Assembly (NCBI RefSeq): GCF_902497555.1
Contig: NZ_CABVGP010000003.1
Location: 2,065,841 to 2,129,840 of the forward strand
Reading direction: 5' to 3'
Length of the DNA stretch: 64,000 bases
From: Amycolatopsis camponoti
Lineage (GTDB): Bacteria; Actinomycetota; Actinomycetes; Mycobacteriales; Pseudonocardiaceae
Under the pieces are notes generated by a model. The model had not been told where the DNA came from, did no database searches, and saw nothing but the letters and a program-made list of their open reading frames with translations. Position numbers and translations under genes: made by a program. The stretch's first letter is position 1, and the number at the start of each line of letters is the position of its first letter. This document shows positions 17,298 through 25,903 of this stretch, one piece after another.

Positions 17298-18890
17298 GTG
17301 CTCGCGGAAGCGGTGCTGGCGCTCTTCCTGACCTCGGCACCGGTGGCGGCCCAAGACCAGCCGCCGCTGCCCACCGTGCCGCAGAGCGCCGAGATCCAGC
17401 TCAAGGTCGAGCGCGACGGCTCGCTTTCGGTAGCCGAAGCGATCTCCGTGCCCGACGGCGTCACGATGGACCGCCGCGTCCCGCTGCGGGTCGCGGCGCC
17501 GCACGATCGCGACCGCTTCTACGGCGTCCGCGACGTCGTCCTCGAAGGCAGCGGTACGGCCCAGGTCGACGACGACACCTTCACCGTCCACCTCACCTCG
17601 GGCACGTCGACCGTCCGGTACACAGTGGACGGCGCGGTCGACGGCGACCGGGTCACCTGGGAACTGGCCGGGGGCTGGAGCGCCGACCTGAAGTTCATCC
17701 GGGCTTCCTTCGCGGCGCCGCGGATCCCGACCGCCGTCGACTGCCTCGCCGGGCCGCCCGGCTCCGACTTCCAGTGCGGCGCGGCGCAGATCGACCACGC
17801 CGGGCTGACGCGGTTCAGCCAGCAGAACCTGGCGGCGGGCCAGCGGATGACGACGACCGTCGAGCTGCCCGCGGGCACCGTCCCGGCGAACGCGGAACTG
17901 GTCCCGGCCAAGACGATCGCCGGCGCGTTCGTGCTCACCGCCCCGGTCGGCTGGGCCTGGGCGGGCTTCGGCGCGCTCCTGCTCGCCGCGGCCGCGTTCG
18001 TCTGGTTCGCGCGCCGCCGTGACGCCGGCGACGGCGAACCGCCGAAGGCCGCGCTGGTCTCCGCGTCCGGCGAGTTCGCGTCGCCGTCCGGGGTGCTGCC
18101 CGGGCACGCCGGCTTGCTGCTGCACGGCCGGGCCGGGCCCGCCGACCTGGCCGCGACCGTGCTCGACCTGGCGGTCCGCAACTACCTCTGGGTCAGCGAC
18201 GGCTCCCGCCTGACCCGCCGCAACCCCGTCGACGAGCACCTGACGTCCTTCGAGCGTGCCGTCTTCGAAGCCGTGCTGCCCGAGGAGTCGGTGACCCTTG
18301 CCGAACTGCGGCAGCGGCACGTCGAAATCCCCCACGCGGAGCTGCGCGCCGACCTCGTCGGCCGCGGCTGGCTCACGACGCGGCGGCTCGGGCGGGCCGG
18401 GACCCGGGTCGTCTTCTACGGCGTGTTCTTGACCATCCTGCTCGCGCTGACCGCCGGGTACGCCCAGCTCGGCGTCATCCTCGTGCTGGCCGGGGTCGCC
18501 GCCGTCGCCGTCTCGGCCGCGTTGCCCGCGCGCCGCCGAGCGGGCGCCGACGTCGCGTGCCGGCTGCGCGGCGTCGCCGGGGAACTCGCCTCGGTGCGCG
18601 CGAAGGACTACGACAAGCCCCAGCGCGAGCTGGTGTTCTCCCGCGGCCTGCCGTACGCGTCAGCTCTGGGCGAAACCGGTCCGTGGGTGGCCGCGTTCGC
18701 CGGCCTCGACCACCCGCCGAAGGTGTACTGGCACGACGGCGACATCACCCCTGACCAGGCCGGATCGTTCGCGACGGCGCTCGCCGGCACCTTCGCCGGC
18801 GCGCACCGCGGGCGCCTGCTCGCCACCGTGGCCGCGGACACCGGTTCTCACCCGCCAGCCGGGAAGCCAGGAGGCCCCGAGCCGTCGTAG
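17298..18890 (+). CDS. DUF2207 membrane protein (tandem copy B)
   Basis: 530 residues from the GTG at 17298, two bases after the stop of copy A. Same architecture: signal peptide (ending VAAQDQ), beta-sandwich with RYTVDGAVDG and DCLAGPPGSDFQC, a central TM, the SPSGVLPGHAGLLLHG and DLAVRNYLWVSD segments, a TM pair and the ELVFSRGLPYASALGE motif. It is shorter than copy A mainly in the linker after the first TM. The two genes are a tandem duplication that has diverged considerably while keeping the Cys pair and cytoplasmic motifs, so they may form a heteromeric pair. Confidence 0.8.
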   Translation: MLAEAVLALFLTSAPVAAQDQPPLPTVPQSAEIQLKVERDGSLSVAEAISVPDGVTMDRRVPLRVAAPHDRDRFYGVRDVVLEGSGTAQVDDDTFTVHLTSGTSTVRYTVDGAVDGDRVTWELAGGWSADLKFIRASFAAPRIPTAVDCLAGPPGSDFQCGAAQIDHAGLTRFSQQNLAAGQRMTTTVELPAGTVPANAELVPAKTIAGAFVLTAPVGWAWAGFGALLLAAAAFVWFARRRDAGDGEPPKAALVSASGEFASPSGVLPGHAGLLLHGRAGPADLAATVLDLAVRNYLWVSDGSRLTRRNPVDEHLTSFERAVFEAVLPEESVTLAELRQRHVEIPHAELRADLVGRGWLTTRRLGRAGTRVVFYGVFLTILLALTAGYAQLGVILVLAGVAAVAVSAALPARRRAGADVACRLRGVAGELASVRAKDYDKPQRELVFSRGLPYASALGETGPWVAAFAGLDHPPKVYWHDGDITPDQAGSFATALAGTFAGAHRGRLLATVAADTGSHPPAGKPGGPEPS

Positions 18891-18899
18891 GGTGGGGCC

Positions 18900-20192
18900 A
18901 TGGCCGATCCCGAGCTCGTCCGATACACCCTCGACAATGGTCTGCGGGTGGTCCTCGCACCCGACGCGACCGCGCCGGTGGTCGGCGTCAGCGTGCACTA
19001 CGACGTGGGTTTCCGCTCCGAGCCGGAGGGGCGCACCGGTTTCGCGCACCTCTTCGAGCACCTGATGTTCCAGGGCAGCGAGAGCTTGGAGAAACTCGCC
19101 CACTTCCGGCACGTGCAGTCCAGCGGTGGCACCTTCAACGGGTCCACCCACCCGGACTACACCGACTACTTCGAGGTGCTGCCGAGCGCCGCGCTGGAGC
19201 GCGCGCTGTTCCTCGAAGCCGATCGGATGCGAGCGCCGAAGCTGACCGCCGAGAACCTGGCGAACCAGATCGACGTCGTCAAGGAAGAGATCCGGCTCAA
19301 CGTGCTGAACCGGCCCTACGGCGGGTTCCCCTGGATCACCCTGCCGCCGGTCCTGTACTCGACGTTCCCCAACGCGCACAACGGCTACGGCGGCTTCGAG
19401 GACCTCGAGAGCGCCACGGTCGAAGACTGCGCCGCGTTCTTCGACACCTACTACGCGCCGGCGAACGCCGTGCTCACCGTGGCGGGCGACTTCGAGATCG
19501 GGACCGCCAAGGAGCTGATCGAGCAGCACTTCGGCGACGTCCCGTTCCGGCCCGCGCCGCAGCGGCCGTCGTTCGCCGAGCCGCTGCCGACCACCGAGCT
19601 GCGCGGCGAGGTCGAAGACCCGCACGCGCCGCTGCCCGCGCTCGGCATCGGCTACCGGATGCCCGACCCGATCAACGACGTCGACGGCTACCTGGCCTAC
19701 CTCGTGCTCGCCGGCGTCCTGACCGACGGCGACGGTTCCCGCCTGCAGCAGCGGCTCGTGCACAAGGAGCCGCTGGTCGTCGACATCGGCGCCGGCGCCG
19801 GGCTGTTCGGCCCGTTCGAGGCGCGCGACCCGGACACGTTCACCATCACCCTGATCCACCCGCACGAGGTGCCGCGCGAGCGCGTGCTCGCCGCGCTGGA
19901 CGACGAGCTCGAGAAGATCGCCGAGAATCCGCCGGACGCCCACGAGCTGCGGAAGGTCACCGCCCGCTGGACGGCGAGCCTGCACTCCGAGCACGACAGG
20001 CTGGTGTCCCGGACCCTCGCGCTCGGCTCGTTCGAGCTGCTCTACGGCGACGCGTCGCTGGTGTACAAGCTCGCGGACCGGATGTCCGCCGTCACGTCGG
20101 AAGCCGTGTCGGCCGCGGCGAAGGCGCTGCGCCCGGACGCGCGCGCCGTGCTGGTGGTCAAGCCCGCTTCGGAAGGGAACAACGAGCAGTGA
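18900..20192 (+). CDS. M16 family zinc peptidase, catalytic subunit
   Basis: 430 residues. Inverted zinc motif HLFEH at residues 50-54 (HxxEH) with the distal Glu in IDVVKEEIRLNV (about 129-130), as in processing peptidase-type M16 enzymes. The N-terminal YTLDNGLRVVLAPD strand is typical of the family. No signal peptide, so it is cytoplasmic. Its GTGA overlap with the next gene, which lacks the zinc site, indicates a two-subunit peptidase in which the partner helps bind substrate. The native substrate is unknown. The ATG lies close behind the DUF2207 gene (9-nt gap). Confidence 0.92.
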   Translation: MADPELVRYTLDNGLRVVLAPDATAPVVGVSVHYDVGFRSEPEGRTGFAHLFEHLMFQGSESLEKLAHFRHVQSSGGTFNGSTHPDYTDYFEVLPSAALERALFLEADRMRAPKLTAENLANQIDVVKEEIRLNVLNRPYGGFPWITLPPVLYSTFPNAHNGYGGFEDLESATVEDCAAFFDTYYAPANAVLTVAGDFEIGTAKELIEQHFGDVPFRPAPQRPSFAEPLPTTELRGEVEDPHAPLPALGIGYRMPDPINDVDGYLAYLVLAGVLTDGDGSRLQQRLVHKEPLVVDIGAGAGLFGPFEARDPDTFTITLIHPHEVPRERVLAALDDELEKIAENPPDAHELRKVTARWTASLHSEHDRLVSRTLALGSFELLYGDASLVYKLADRMSAVTSEAVSAAAKALRPDARAVLVVKPASEGNNEQ

Positions 20193-21568
20193 CTTCTGCA
20201 ACGCACCGCACGGCCGAGGAGATCGGCCGCACCGCGCGGGGGCCGCGCCCGCTGCCGCCCCTCGGCGAGCAGCGCGCCGCCGGCGATCTGTCCCATGTGG
20301 ACACCGAGCTCTCGAACGGCCTGCGCGTGCTGGCCGTGCGCAAGGCGACCGTGCCGATGGTCGAGGCGCGGCTGTGGATCCCGTTCGCGGGCGACGACGC
20401 GCTGCACGCGGCGACGTCCGAGGTCCTCGCCGAGACGATCCTGACCGGCACCGCGCGGCGCAACCGCATCGAGATCGACGCCGAGCTGGCGCTGATCGGC
20501 GGCGACATCGGCGCCGGCGTCGACCCGGAACGCCTGGTGCTGACCGGATCGGCGCTCGCGGAGAAGCTCCCGACGTTCCTCGACGTGCTCGGTGACGTCC
20601 TCACCGGAGCGACCTACGCCGACGACGAGATCGCGCGCGAGAAGGAGCGGCTGGTCGAGCGGATCGCCGTCTCGCGCACGCAGCCGCGCACGATCGCGCG
20701 GGAGGCGCTGCAGAAGCACCGCTACGGCGACCACCCGGCGACGCGCGAGGTCCCGCGCGCCGAAGACGTCGCCGTCGTGACGCCCGAGCAGGTCCGGGCG
20801 CTGCACCAGGCGGCCGTGCTGCCGCGTGGCGCGGTGCTGGTGCTGGTCGGCGACATCGATCCGGCCGCCGTCGTCGGCGAGCTGGAGAAGGTGCTGGGCG
20901 GCTGGGCTTCCGACCGCTCCGCGGTCCGGCTGCCGGCGCTGCCGGAGCTGACCGGGCCGAACGTGCTGCTGGTGCCGCGCGCCGGCGCCGTGCAGTCGCA
21001 GATCCGGCTGTCGGCGCAGACCGTGCCGCGCACCGACCCTGGTTACGCGGCGCTGCAGCTGGCGAACCTGGCCTATGGTGGGTACTTCTCGTCGCGGCTG
21101 GTGGAGAACATCCGCGAGAACAAGGGGTACACCTACTCCGCGCACTCCGGGTTCGAGTTCACCGACGGCACCGCGGTGGTCAACGTCGACGCGGACACCG
21201 CGACCGAGGCGACCGCGCCGGCGCTGCTGGAGACCCGCTACGAGCTGGGCCGCCTCGGCCAGGTCCCGCCGGTGGGCGACGAGCTGGAGTCGGTGCGGCA
21301 GTACGCGATCGGGTCGCTGCTGACCTCGACGTCGTCGCAGTCCGGGCTGGCCGGCCAGGTGCTGGCGCTGGCCTCGACCGGGCTGGGCCTGGAGTGGCTG
21401 AACGAGCACCCGGCGCGGGTGGCGGCGGTGACGGCTTCGGAGGTCGCGGAAGCGGCGCTGAAGTACTTCGCGCCCCAGCGGTTCACCGGCGTGGTGGTCG
21501 GCGACGCGGCGGTGCTGGAACACAAGCTCCTCGCGCTGGGCGACGTCGTAGTGGGCGAGCCCGCCTGA
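20189..21568 (+). CDS. M16 family peptidase, non-catalytic subunit
   Basis: 459 residues from the GTG at 20189. It has the M16 fold, but the place of HxxEH reads DDALHAATSEVLAE, so zinc ligands are absent. It retains the C-terminal Arg/Tyr pair region (FSSRLVENIRENKGYTYSAHS) used to bind substrate backbone in heterodimeric M16B peptidases. Together with the preceding gene it should form an active heterodimer (family knowledge). The stop/start junction with nudC is TGATG, so the three genes are translationally linked. Confidence 0.9.
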   Translation: MTSATHRTAEEIGRTARGPRPLPPLGEQRAAGDLSHVDTELSNGLRVLAVRKATVPMVEARLWIPFAGDDALHAATSEVLAETILTGTARRNRIEIDAELALIGGDIGAGVDPERLVLTGSALAEKLPTFLDVLGDVLTGATYADDEIAREKERLVERIAVSRTQPRTIAREALQKHRYGDHPATREVPRAEDVAVVTPEQVRALHQAAVLPRGAVLVLVGDIDPAAVVGELEKVLGGWASDRSAVRLPALPELTGPNVLLVPRAGAVQSQIRLSAQTVPRTDPGYAALQLANLAYGGYFSSRLVENIRENKGYTYSAHSGFEFTDGTAVVNVDADTATEATAPALLETRYELGRLGQVPPVGDELESVRQYAIGSLLTSTSSQSGLAGQVLALASTGLGLEWLNEHPARVAAVTASEVAEAALKYFAPQRFTGVVVGDAAVLEHKLLALGDVVVGEPA

Positions 21569-22587
21569 TGTCCGTCCCGTTCGCCCTCGGTGACCTGCCC
21601 ACCCTGTCACGGTCCACTGTGGACCGTCAGGAGGGCTTGCGCACCAACCCTTCGCGGCTGCTGTCGCGCTGGGCCGACGCCCGGGTCGTCCTGCTGGACG
21701 ACACCGGGCGCACCCCGGTGGTCGAAGGCTCTTCGGTGCTGGCCTTCCGCAAAGCCGTCGACTTCGGCGCCTCGCCGCCGGCGGACGCGGTGTTCCTCGG
21801 CGAGTGGCAGGACACGGACTACTGGTCGCTGCCGGGCGGCCCGTCGGGCGACGCCGACACGGTGAAGATGGCGGGCAGCTGGGGGTTCGTCGAGGAGGTC
21901 CCGCGCGCCGACGGCGAGATCTGGGTCGAGCTGCGCGGGTACGGAGACCTGCTGGACGACACGTCGGCGGGCCTGTTCACGACGGCGCAGGCGTTGCGGA
22001 ACTGGCGTCGCCAGGCGAAGTTCTGCACGCGCTGCGGTCATCCGACGGAGCTGATCCAGTTCGGCTGGGCGAGCAAGTGCACCAACGACGGCCGCGAGGA
22101 GTACCCGCGCACGGACCCGGCGGTGATCTGCCTGGTGCATTCCGCGGAGGGAGTGAACGGCTCCCACGTGCTGCTGGCGCGTCAGCCGATCTGGCCGGCG
22201 GGGCGGTATTCGGTGCTGGCGGGGTTCGTGGAGGCGGGCGAGTCACTGGAGGCGTGCGTCCTGCGCGAGATCCGCGAGGAGGTGGGGGCGGTGGTGTCGG
22301 ACGTCCGGTACCTCGGGAGCCAGCCGTGGCCGTTCCCGCGGTCGATCATGCTGGGGTTCACGGCCCGGGCGGATCGCTCGTTGCCGTTGGTCCCCGCGGA
22401 CGGAGAGATCGAAGAGGCGCTGTGGGTGTCGCGCGAGGAGGTGCGCGCGGCGTTCGAGAACAGTTCACCGCGCAACGGGGGCGCGCGACCGACGCCGATC
22501 GCCGATGGCGCGGCGGAGATCATCCTGCCGGGCAACTCGTCGATCGCCCGCGTGATGCTCAAGGCCTGGGCGGACGCGGAGGAGTAG
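21568..22587 (+). CDS. nudC: NAD+ diphosphatase NudC
   Basis: 339 residues. It hydrolyses NADH or NAD+ to NMN(H) and AMP; homologues also remove NAD caps from RNA. The Nudix box is GFVEAGESLEACVLREIREE (about 219-238) and is followed by the NADH-specific SQPWPFPRS (251-259). The zinc ribbon keeps three Cys (153, 156, 171), but the usual fourth position before YPR is not Cys (TNDGREEYPR), so zinc binding may be altered or absent. The ATG overlaps the stop of the M16 partner. In M. tuberculosis nudC follows the adnB-K+ channel pair; here about 17 kb separates them. Confidence 0.93.
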   Translation: MSVPFALGDLPTLSRSTVDRQEGLRTNPSRLLSRWADARVVLLDDTGRTPVVEGSSVLAFRKAVDFGASPPADAVFLGEWQDTDYWSLPGGPSGDADTVKMAGSWGFVEEVPRADGEIWVELRGYGDLLDDTSAGLFTTAQALRNWRRQAKFCTRCGHPTELIQFGWASKCTNDGREEYPRTDPAVICLVHSAEGVNGSHVLLARQPIWPAGRYSVLAGFVEAGESLEACVLREIREEVGAVVSDVRYLGSQPWPFPRSIMLGFTARADRSLPLVPADGEIEEALWVSREEVRAAFENSSPRNGGARPTPIADGAAEIILPGNSSIARVMLKAWADAEE

Positions 22588-23041
22588 GCCAGTACGGCTC
22601 GGCCCGCGCCGCCGCCTCGACGATGGCTTGTCCGTCGATCGTGGTCGCGGTGCGGGCGAGGCCGACCTTCCGCCACTCCACACTGAACTCGAACGGCCCG
22701 GCCGGTAGCGGCGAGAGCCAAAGCTGCCGGTCACCCCGATAACGCCGGTCGTCGTAGCTCGCGCCGCCGCCGATCTCGGTCAGGGAGCCCCGGCCGACCC
22801 GGAACTGCAGGCTGTCGTCAGAGGCGCCGCGGAACCCGCCGGCGTGACTTTCGCCGATGCCGTCCCAGGTGGCCTGGTCCAGCGACCCGCGCCGGATGCC
22901 GAGGTGCACGGTGAAGGCGCACCCCGCCGGATAGGCGACGACGTGTTGAAGCGCGACGACGGCGAGGTCGGTCCGCGCGACGAACCGTGCGATCGGCACC
23001 GGGCAGCCCAGTGCGTCCGAAGGCGGAACGGCCGAGGTCAT
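22559..23041 (-). CDS. Conserved-looking hypothetical protein
   Basis: 160 residues if the ATG at 23041 is used (MTSAVPPSDALGCPV); an upstream in-frame start at 23092 is less likely. A soluble, beta-rich protein with no signal peptide or TM. Distinctive segments are VVALQHVVAYPAGCAFTVHL, LQFRVGRG, DDRRYRGDRQLWLSPLP and FEFSVEWRKVGL. The 3' end overlaps nudC by 29 nt on the opposite strand. Its length, amphipathic strands and Trp/Arg-rich motifs look genuine. I recall similar unnamed proteins in streptomycetes but cannot name a family. Confidence 0.6.
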   Translation of the reverse strand: MTSAVPPSDALGCPVPIARFVARTDLAVVALQHVVAYPAGCAFTVHLGIRRGSLDQATWDGIGESHAGGFRGASDDSLQFRVGRGSLTEIGGGASYDDRRYRGDRQLWLSPLPAGPFEFSVEWRKVGLARTATTIDGQAIVEAAARAEPYWPTPPRPPRP

Positions 23042-23175
23042 GCTTCCAGCATCCCCACCTGCGCAACTGGAAATCCGCTGACCAGGCCCCACCCGCCCGG
23101 CGCAACTCGTTCACCGGTGTTTCCGCCACGTGGCCCAGCGCCGTCGAGGCGTTACCTGCTCGTTTCACGAGACCG

Positions 23176-23237
23176 TTGACGGCTGTGCCCCGGCTCACTA
23201 CAGTCCTGCGAAACCGTCTGTAAAGTATCCTAATTAA
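23176..23237 (+). promoter_or_regulatory. Promoter and candidate operator of the ROK-ABC sugar operon
   Basis: TTGACG (23176-23181) and TACAGT (23199-23204) are separated by 17 nt, a good vegetative promoter pair. Downstream lies an AT-rich stretch, TGTAAAGTATCCTAATTAAG (about 23218-23237), unlike the surrounding sequence. It resembles half of the TTAGGA/TCCTAA-type sites seen upstream of actinobacterial ROK-controlled sugar operons (from memory). It lies just before GGAGGG and the GTG of the ROK gene, which suggests autoregulation. Confidence 0.55.
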
Positions 23238-23251
23238 GTCCGGAGGGACGA

Positions 23252-24514
23252 GTGCGAGCCGGTAGCCCGCGGATGCTGCGCGAGATCAACGATCGCGCCG
23301 CCATCGAGGTCCTCCTGCGGGAGGGCCCGCTGACGCGTGCCGAGCTCGAGCTCGCCATCGGGCTCTCCAAGCCCGCCACCGCGCAGCTCATCACCCGGCT
23401 CGAGCAGGACAACCTCGTCATCAAGGCCGGCGTCCGAGGCGGTGGGCGGGGTCCCCGCGCCCAGCTCTGGGCGGCCAACGGCAGCCTCGCCTTCGTTGCC
23501 GCCGTGGACCTCACCCCGCACCTCGCCGACTTCGTCGTCGCCGACGTCGCCGGGATCGTGCTCGCCGAGTACCGGACGCCGCTGCCCGTCCACGAAGGCG
23601 CCGACGTCGTCGGGACCTTCGGCGAGGCCCTCGAACACGTCGCCCGGCAAGCCGGACTGACCAGGACTCAGCTCGCCCACGTCGTGATCGGCGCGCAGGG
23701 CGCGTTCGACCCGCGGACCGGCCTGCTCTCCTCCGCCCCGCACATCCCCGGCTGGCTCGGCTTCGACGTTCCCCAGAGACTCAGTGACGACCTCGGCGTC
23801 GACGTCCTCATCGAGAACGACGTCAACCTCGTCGCCGTCGAGGAGATGAGCGTCGGGCAGGCCCAGGACGTCGACGACTTCGTCATGGTCTGGCTGTCCG
23901 AAGGCGTCGGCGGTGCGGTCGTCATCGGCCGTCGGCTGCTGCGCGGCGCCACCGGCGGCGGCGGCGAGATCGACTGGATGCGCGTGCCCGACCCGGCCAC
24001 CGTGGACACCGGCGACGTCTGGCCCGAGGCCGGCGCCCGGTTCGGCAACCTGGTCGACTCGCCCGCCCTCTGCCGCCTCGCCGCCGCGCACGGCGTCGAA
24101 GCCGAAACCGCCTGGGACGCCGTCGCGAAAACCGAGCCGGACCATCCCTTCCGACACGACCTCGCCCGCCGCGTCGCCGGCGGCATCGCCAACCTCGTCG
24201 CGGTCGCCGACCCGCAGCTCGTGCTCCTCTGCGGGGACACCAGCCGCGCCGGCGGCGAGAACCTCGCCGCGCTGGTGCAGGAAAAGCTGCACGACCTGGT
24301 CCTGCCGCGCACGCCCGTCGGCTGCGCTTCGGTGCAGGGCAACGCCGTCCGCGCCGGCGCGCTGCAGTCCGCGCTGGCCACCGCCCGTGAGGACGTCTTC
24401 GGCGTCGTCACCCCCACACTCCTCGGGTCGCGCAGGCCCGCGGTCGGAGAGCCACTCGGCAAGAACCCGGAGGCCCTCCCGAACACCCGTTCCGCCCCGT
24501 CCCCAACCGAGTAG
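23252..24514 (+). CDS. ROK family transcriptional regulator
   Basis: 420 residues from the GTG at 23252, preceded by GGAGG with 5-nt spacing. N-terminal winged helix-turn-helix (INDRAAIEVLLREGPLTRAE, then LSKPATAQLITRLEQDNLV) and a C-terminal ROK sugar-kinase-like domain (VIGAQGAFDPRTGLL, LIENDVNLVAVEE, GVGGAVVIGRRLLRGATGGGGE). The ROK zinc motif CxCGxxGC is missing, as in some regulators of this family, so kinase activity is unlikely. It probably represses the downstream ABC transporter, GH4 glycosidase and kinase genes, releasing DNA when the amino sugar or oligosaccharide is present (inference from position). Confidence 0.88.
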   Translation: MRAGSPRMLREINDRAAIEVLLREGPLTRAELELAIGLSKPATAQLITRLEQDNLVIKAGVRGGGRGPRAQLWAANGSLAFVAAVDLTPHLADFVVADVAGIVLAEYRTPLPVHEGADVVGTFGEALEHVARQAGLTRTQLAHVVIGAQGAFDPRTGLLSSAPHIPGWLGFDVPQRLSDDLGVDVLIENDVNLVAVEEMSVGQAQDVDDFVMVWLSEGVGGAVVIGRRLLRGATGGGGEIDWMRVPDPATVDTGDVWPEAGARFGNLVDSPALCRLAAAHGVEAETAWDAVAKTEPDHPFRHDLARRVAGGIANLVAVADPQLVLLCGDTSRAGGENLAALVQEKLHDLVLPRTPVGCASVQGNAVRAGALQSALATAREDVFGVVTPTLLGSRRPAVGEPLGKNPEALPNTRSAPSPTE

Positions 24515-24541
24515 CAGCCCCAACCGATGAGGAGGAGGGCC

Positions 24542-25903
24542 ATGCCCCCTACCACCCGGACCCGCCGAGGCGCCCTGTTAGTGGCCGCCGCCGCGGCGTC
24601 CGTCCTGCTGACGAGCGCCTGTTCCGGCGCCGCCGCGCCGAGCGGCGGCGGTGACGCGGCCGCCGCGCCCGGCAAGGACGACAAGCTCACGATCACCGTG
24701 TACTCCAAGTTCACCGACCGCGAGTACGGCGTGGTCACCGCGGGCCTCAACAAGCTCAAGGCGAAGTACCCGAACATCGAGATCAAGCACGAGGGCAACC
24801 AGGACGACGACAAGCTCACGCAGTCGATCCGCGGTGGCAACCCACCCGACGTCGCGATCTCCTTCTACACCGACAACCTCGGCGCCTGGTGCTCCAACGG
24901 CAGCTTCCAGGACCTGAAGCCCTACATCGACCGCGACAAGATCGACCTCGATCAAATCCCCGAGGCGGTCCGCAACTACACCGAGTACCAGGGCAAGCGG
25001 TGCGCGATGCCGATGCTCGCCGACGTCTACGGCTTCTACTACAACAAGGACATGTTCGCGGCGAAGGGCGTCACCTCGCCGCCGAAGACCACGGACGAGC
25101 TGCTCGAGGACGCCAAGAAGCTGACCGAGTACAACGCGGACGGCTCGATCAAGGTCGCCGGCTTCCTGCCGTCGATGCCGTTCTACGCCAACCAGGCCCA
25201 GTACTGGGCGCCGAACTTCGGCGCGCCGTTCATCGGCCCGGACGGCAAGTCGGACCTCGCCACCAACCCCGGCTGGAAGGCGATGTTCGAGTTCCAGAAG
25301 AAGCTGATCGACGCGCTCGGCGGCCACGACAAGGTCGAGAAGTTCAAGGCCGGTCTCGGGGACGAGTACTCCGCCGACAACGGCTTCCAGAAGGGCAAGC
25401 TGGCGATGATCTACGACGGTGAGTTCCGCACCGCGTTCATCAAGGACCAGGCGCCGACCCTGAACTACGCCACCGCGCCCGCCCCGGTGCTCACCTCCAT
25501 GGCGGACAAGTACGGCAGTGCCTTCACCACCGGCACGATCATCGCGATCCCCAAGGGCGCCAAGAACCCCGGCGCCGCGTGGGAGCTGATCAAGCAGGTC
25601 ACCCTGGACACCGACACCCTGGTGGACATGGCCAACGGCCTGAAGAACGTGCCCAGCACGAAGGCCTCGCTGACGTCGCCGCGCCTCGACCTGCAGCCGC
25701 AGTTCAAGACGTTCCTCGACATGTACGACAGCGGCAAGCTCGTCTCGAACCAGACCACGCCGATCGGCGACGCGCACCTCAAGGCGGTCAACGACTTCGC
25801 CGAGAAGTGGCAGGCCGGCTCGATCCCCGATCTGACCGAAGGCCTGAAGAAGGTGGATGCGCAGATCAACGACGAACTGAAGCAAAAGGGCGCGGGCGGA
25901 TGA
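24542..25903 (+). CDS. Sugar ABC transporter substrate-binding lipoprotein
   Basis: 453 residues. The ATG at 24542 is favoured over 24527 because GAGGAGG precedes it. The signal peptide ends in the lipobox LLTSAC, so the mature protein is anchored by a lipid on Cys. The rest is a CUT1-type solute-binding protein: ITVYSKFTDREYGVVTAGLN, GGNPPDVAISFYTDNLGAWC and DVYGFYYNKDMFAAKGVTSP. It captures an oligosaccharide or amino sugar and passes it to the two permeases that follow (ATGA overlap with the first). The ligand cannot be read from sequence; the downstream genes suggest a beta-linked disaccharide or GlcNAc-type sugar. Confidence 0.93.
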   Translation: MPPTTRTRRGALLVAAAAASVLLTSACSGAAAPSGGGDAAAAPGKDDKLTITVYSKFTDREYGVVTAGLNKLKAKYPNIEIKHEGNQDDDKLTQSIRGGNPPDVAISFYTDNLGAWCSNGSFQDLKPYIDRDKIDLDQIPEAVRNYTEYQGKRCAMPMLADVYGFYYNKDMFAAKGVTSPPKTTDELLEDAKKLTEYNADGSIKVAGFLPSMPFYANQAQYWAPNFGAPFIGPDGKSDLATNPGWKAMFEFQKKLIDALGGHDKVEKFKAGLGDEYSADNGFQKGKLAMIYDGEFRTAFIKDQAPTLNYATAPAPVLTSMADKYGSAFTTGTIIAIPKGAKNPGAAWELIKQVTLDTDTLVDMANGLKNVPSTKASLTSPRLDLQPQFKTFLDMYDSGKLVSNQTTPIGDAHLKAVNDFAEKWQAGSIPDLTEGLKKVDAQINDELKQKGAGG

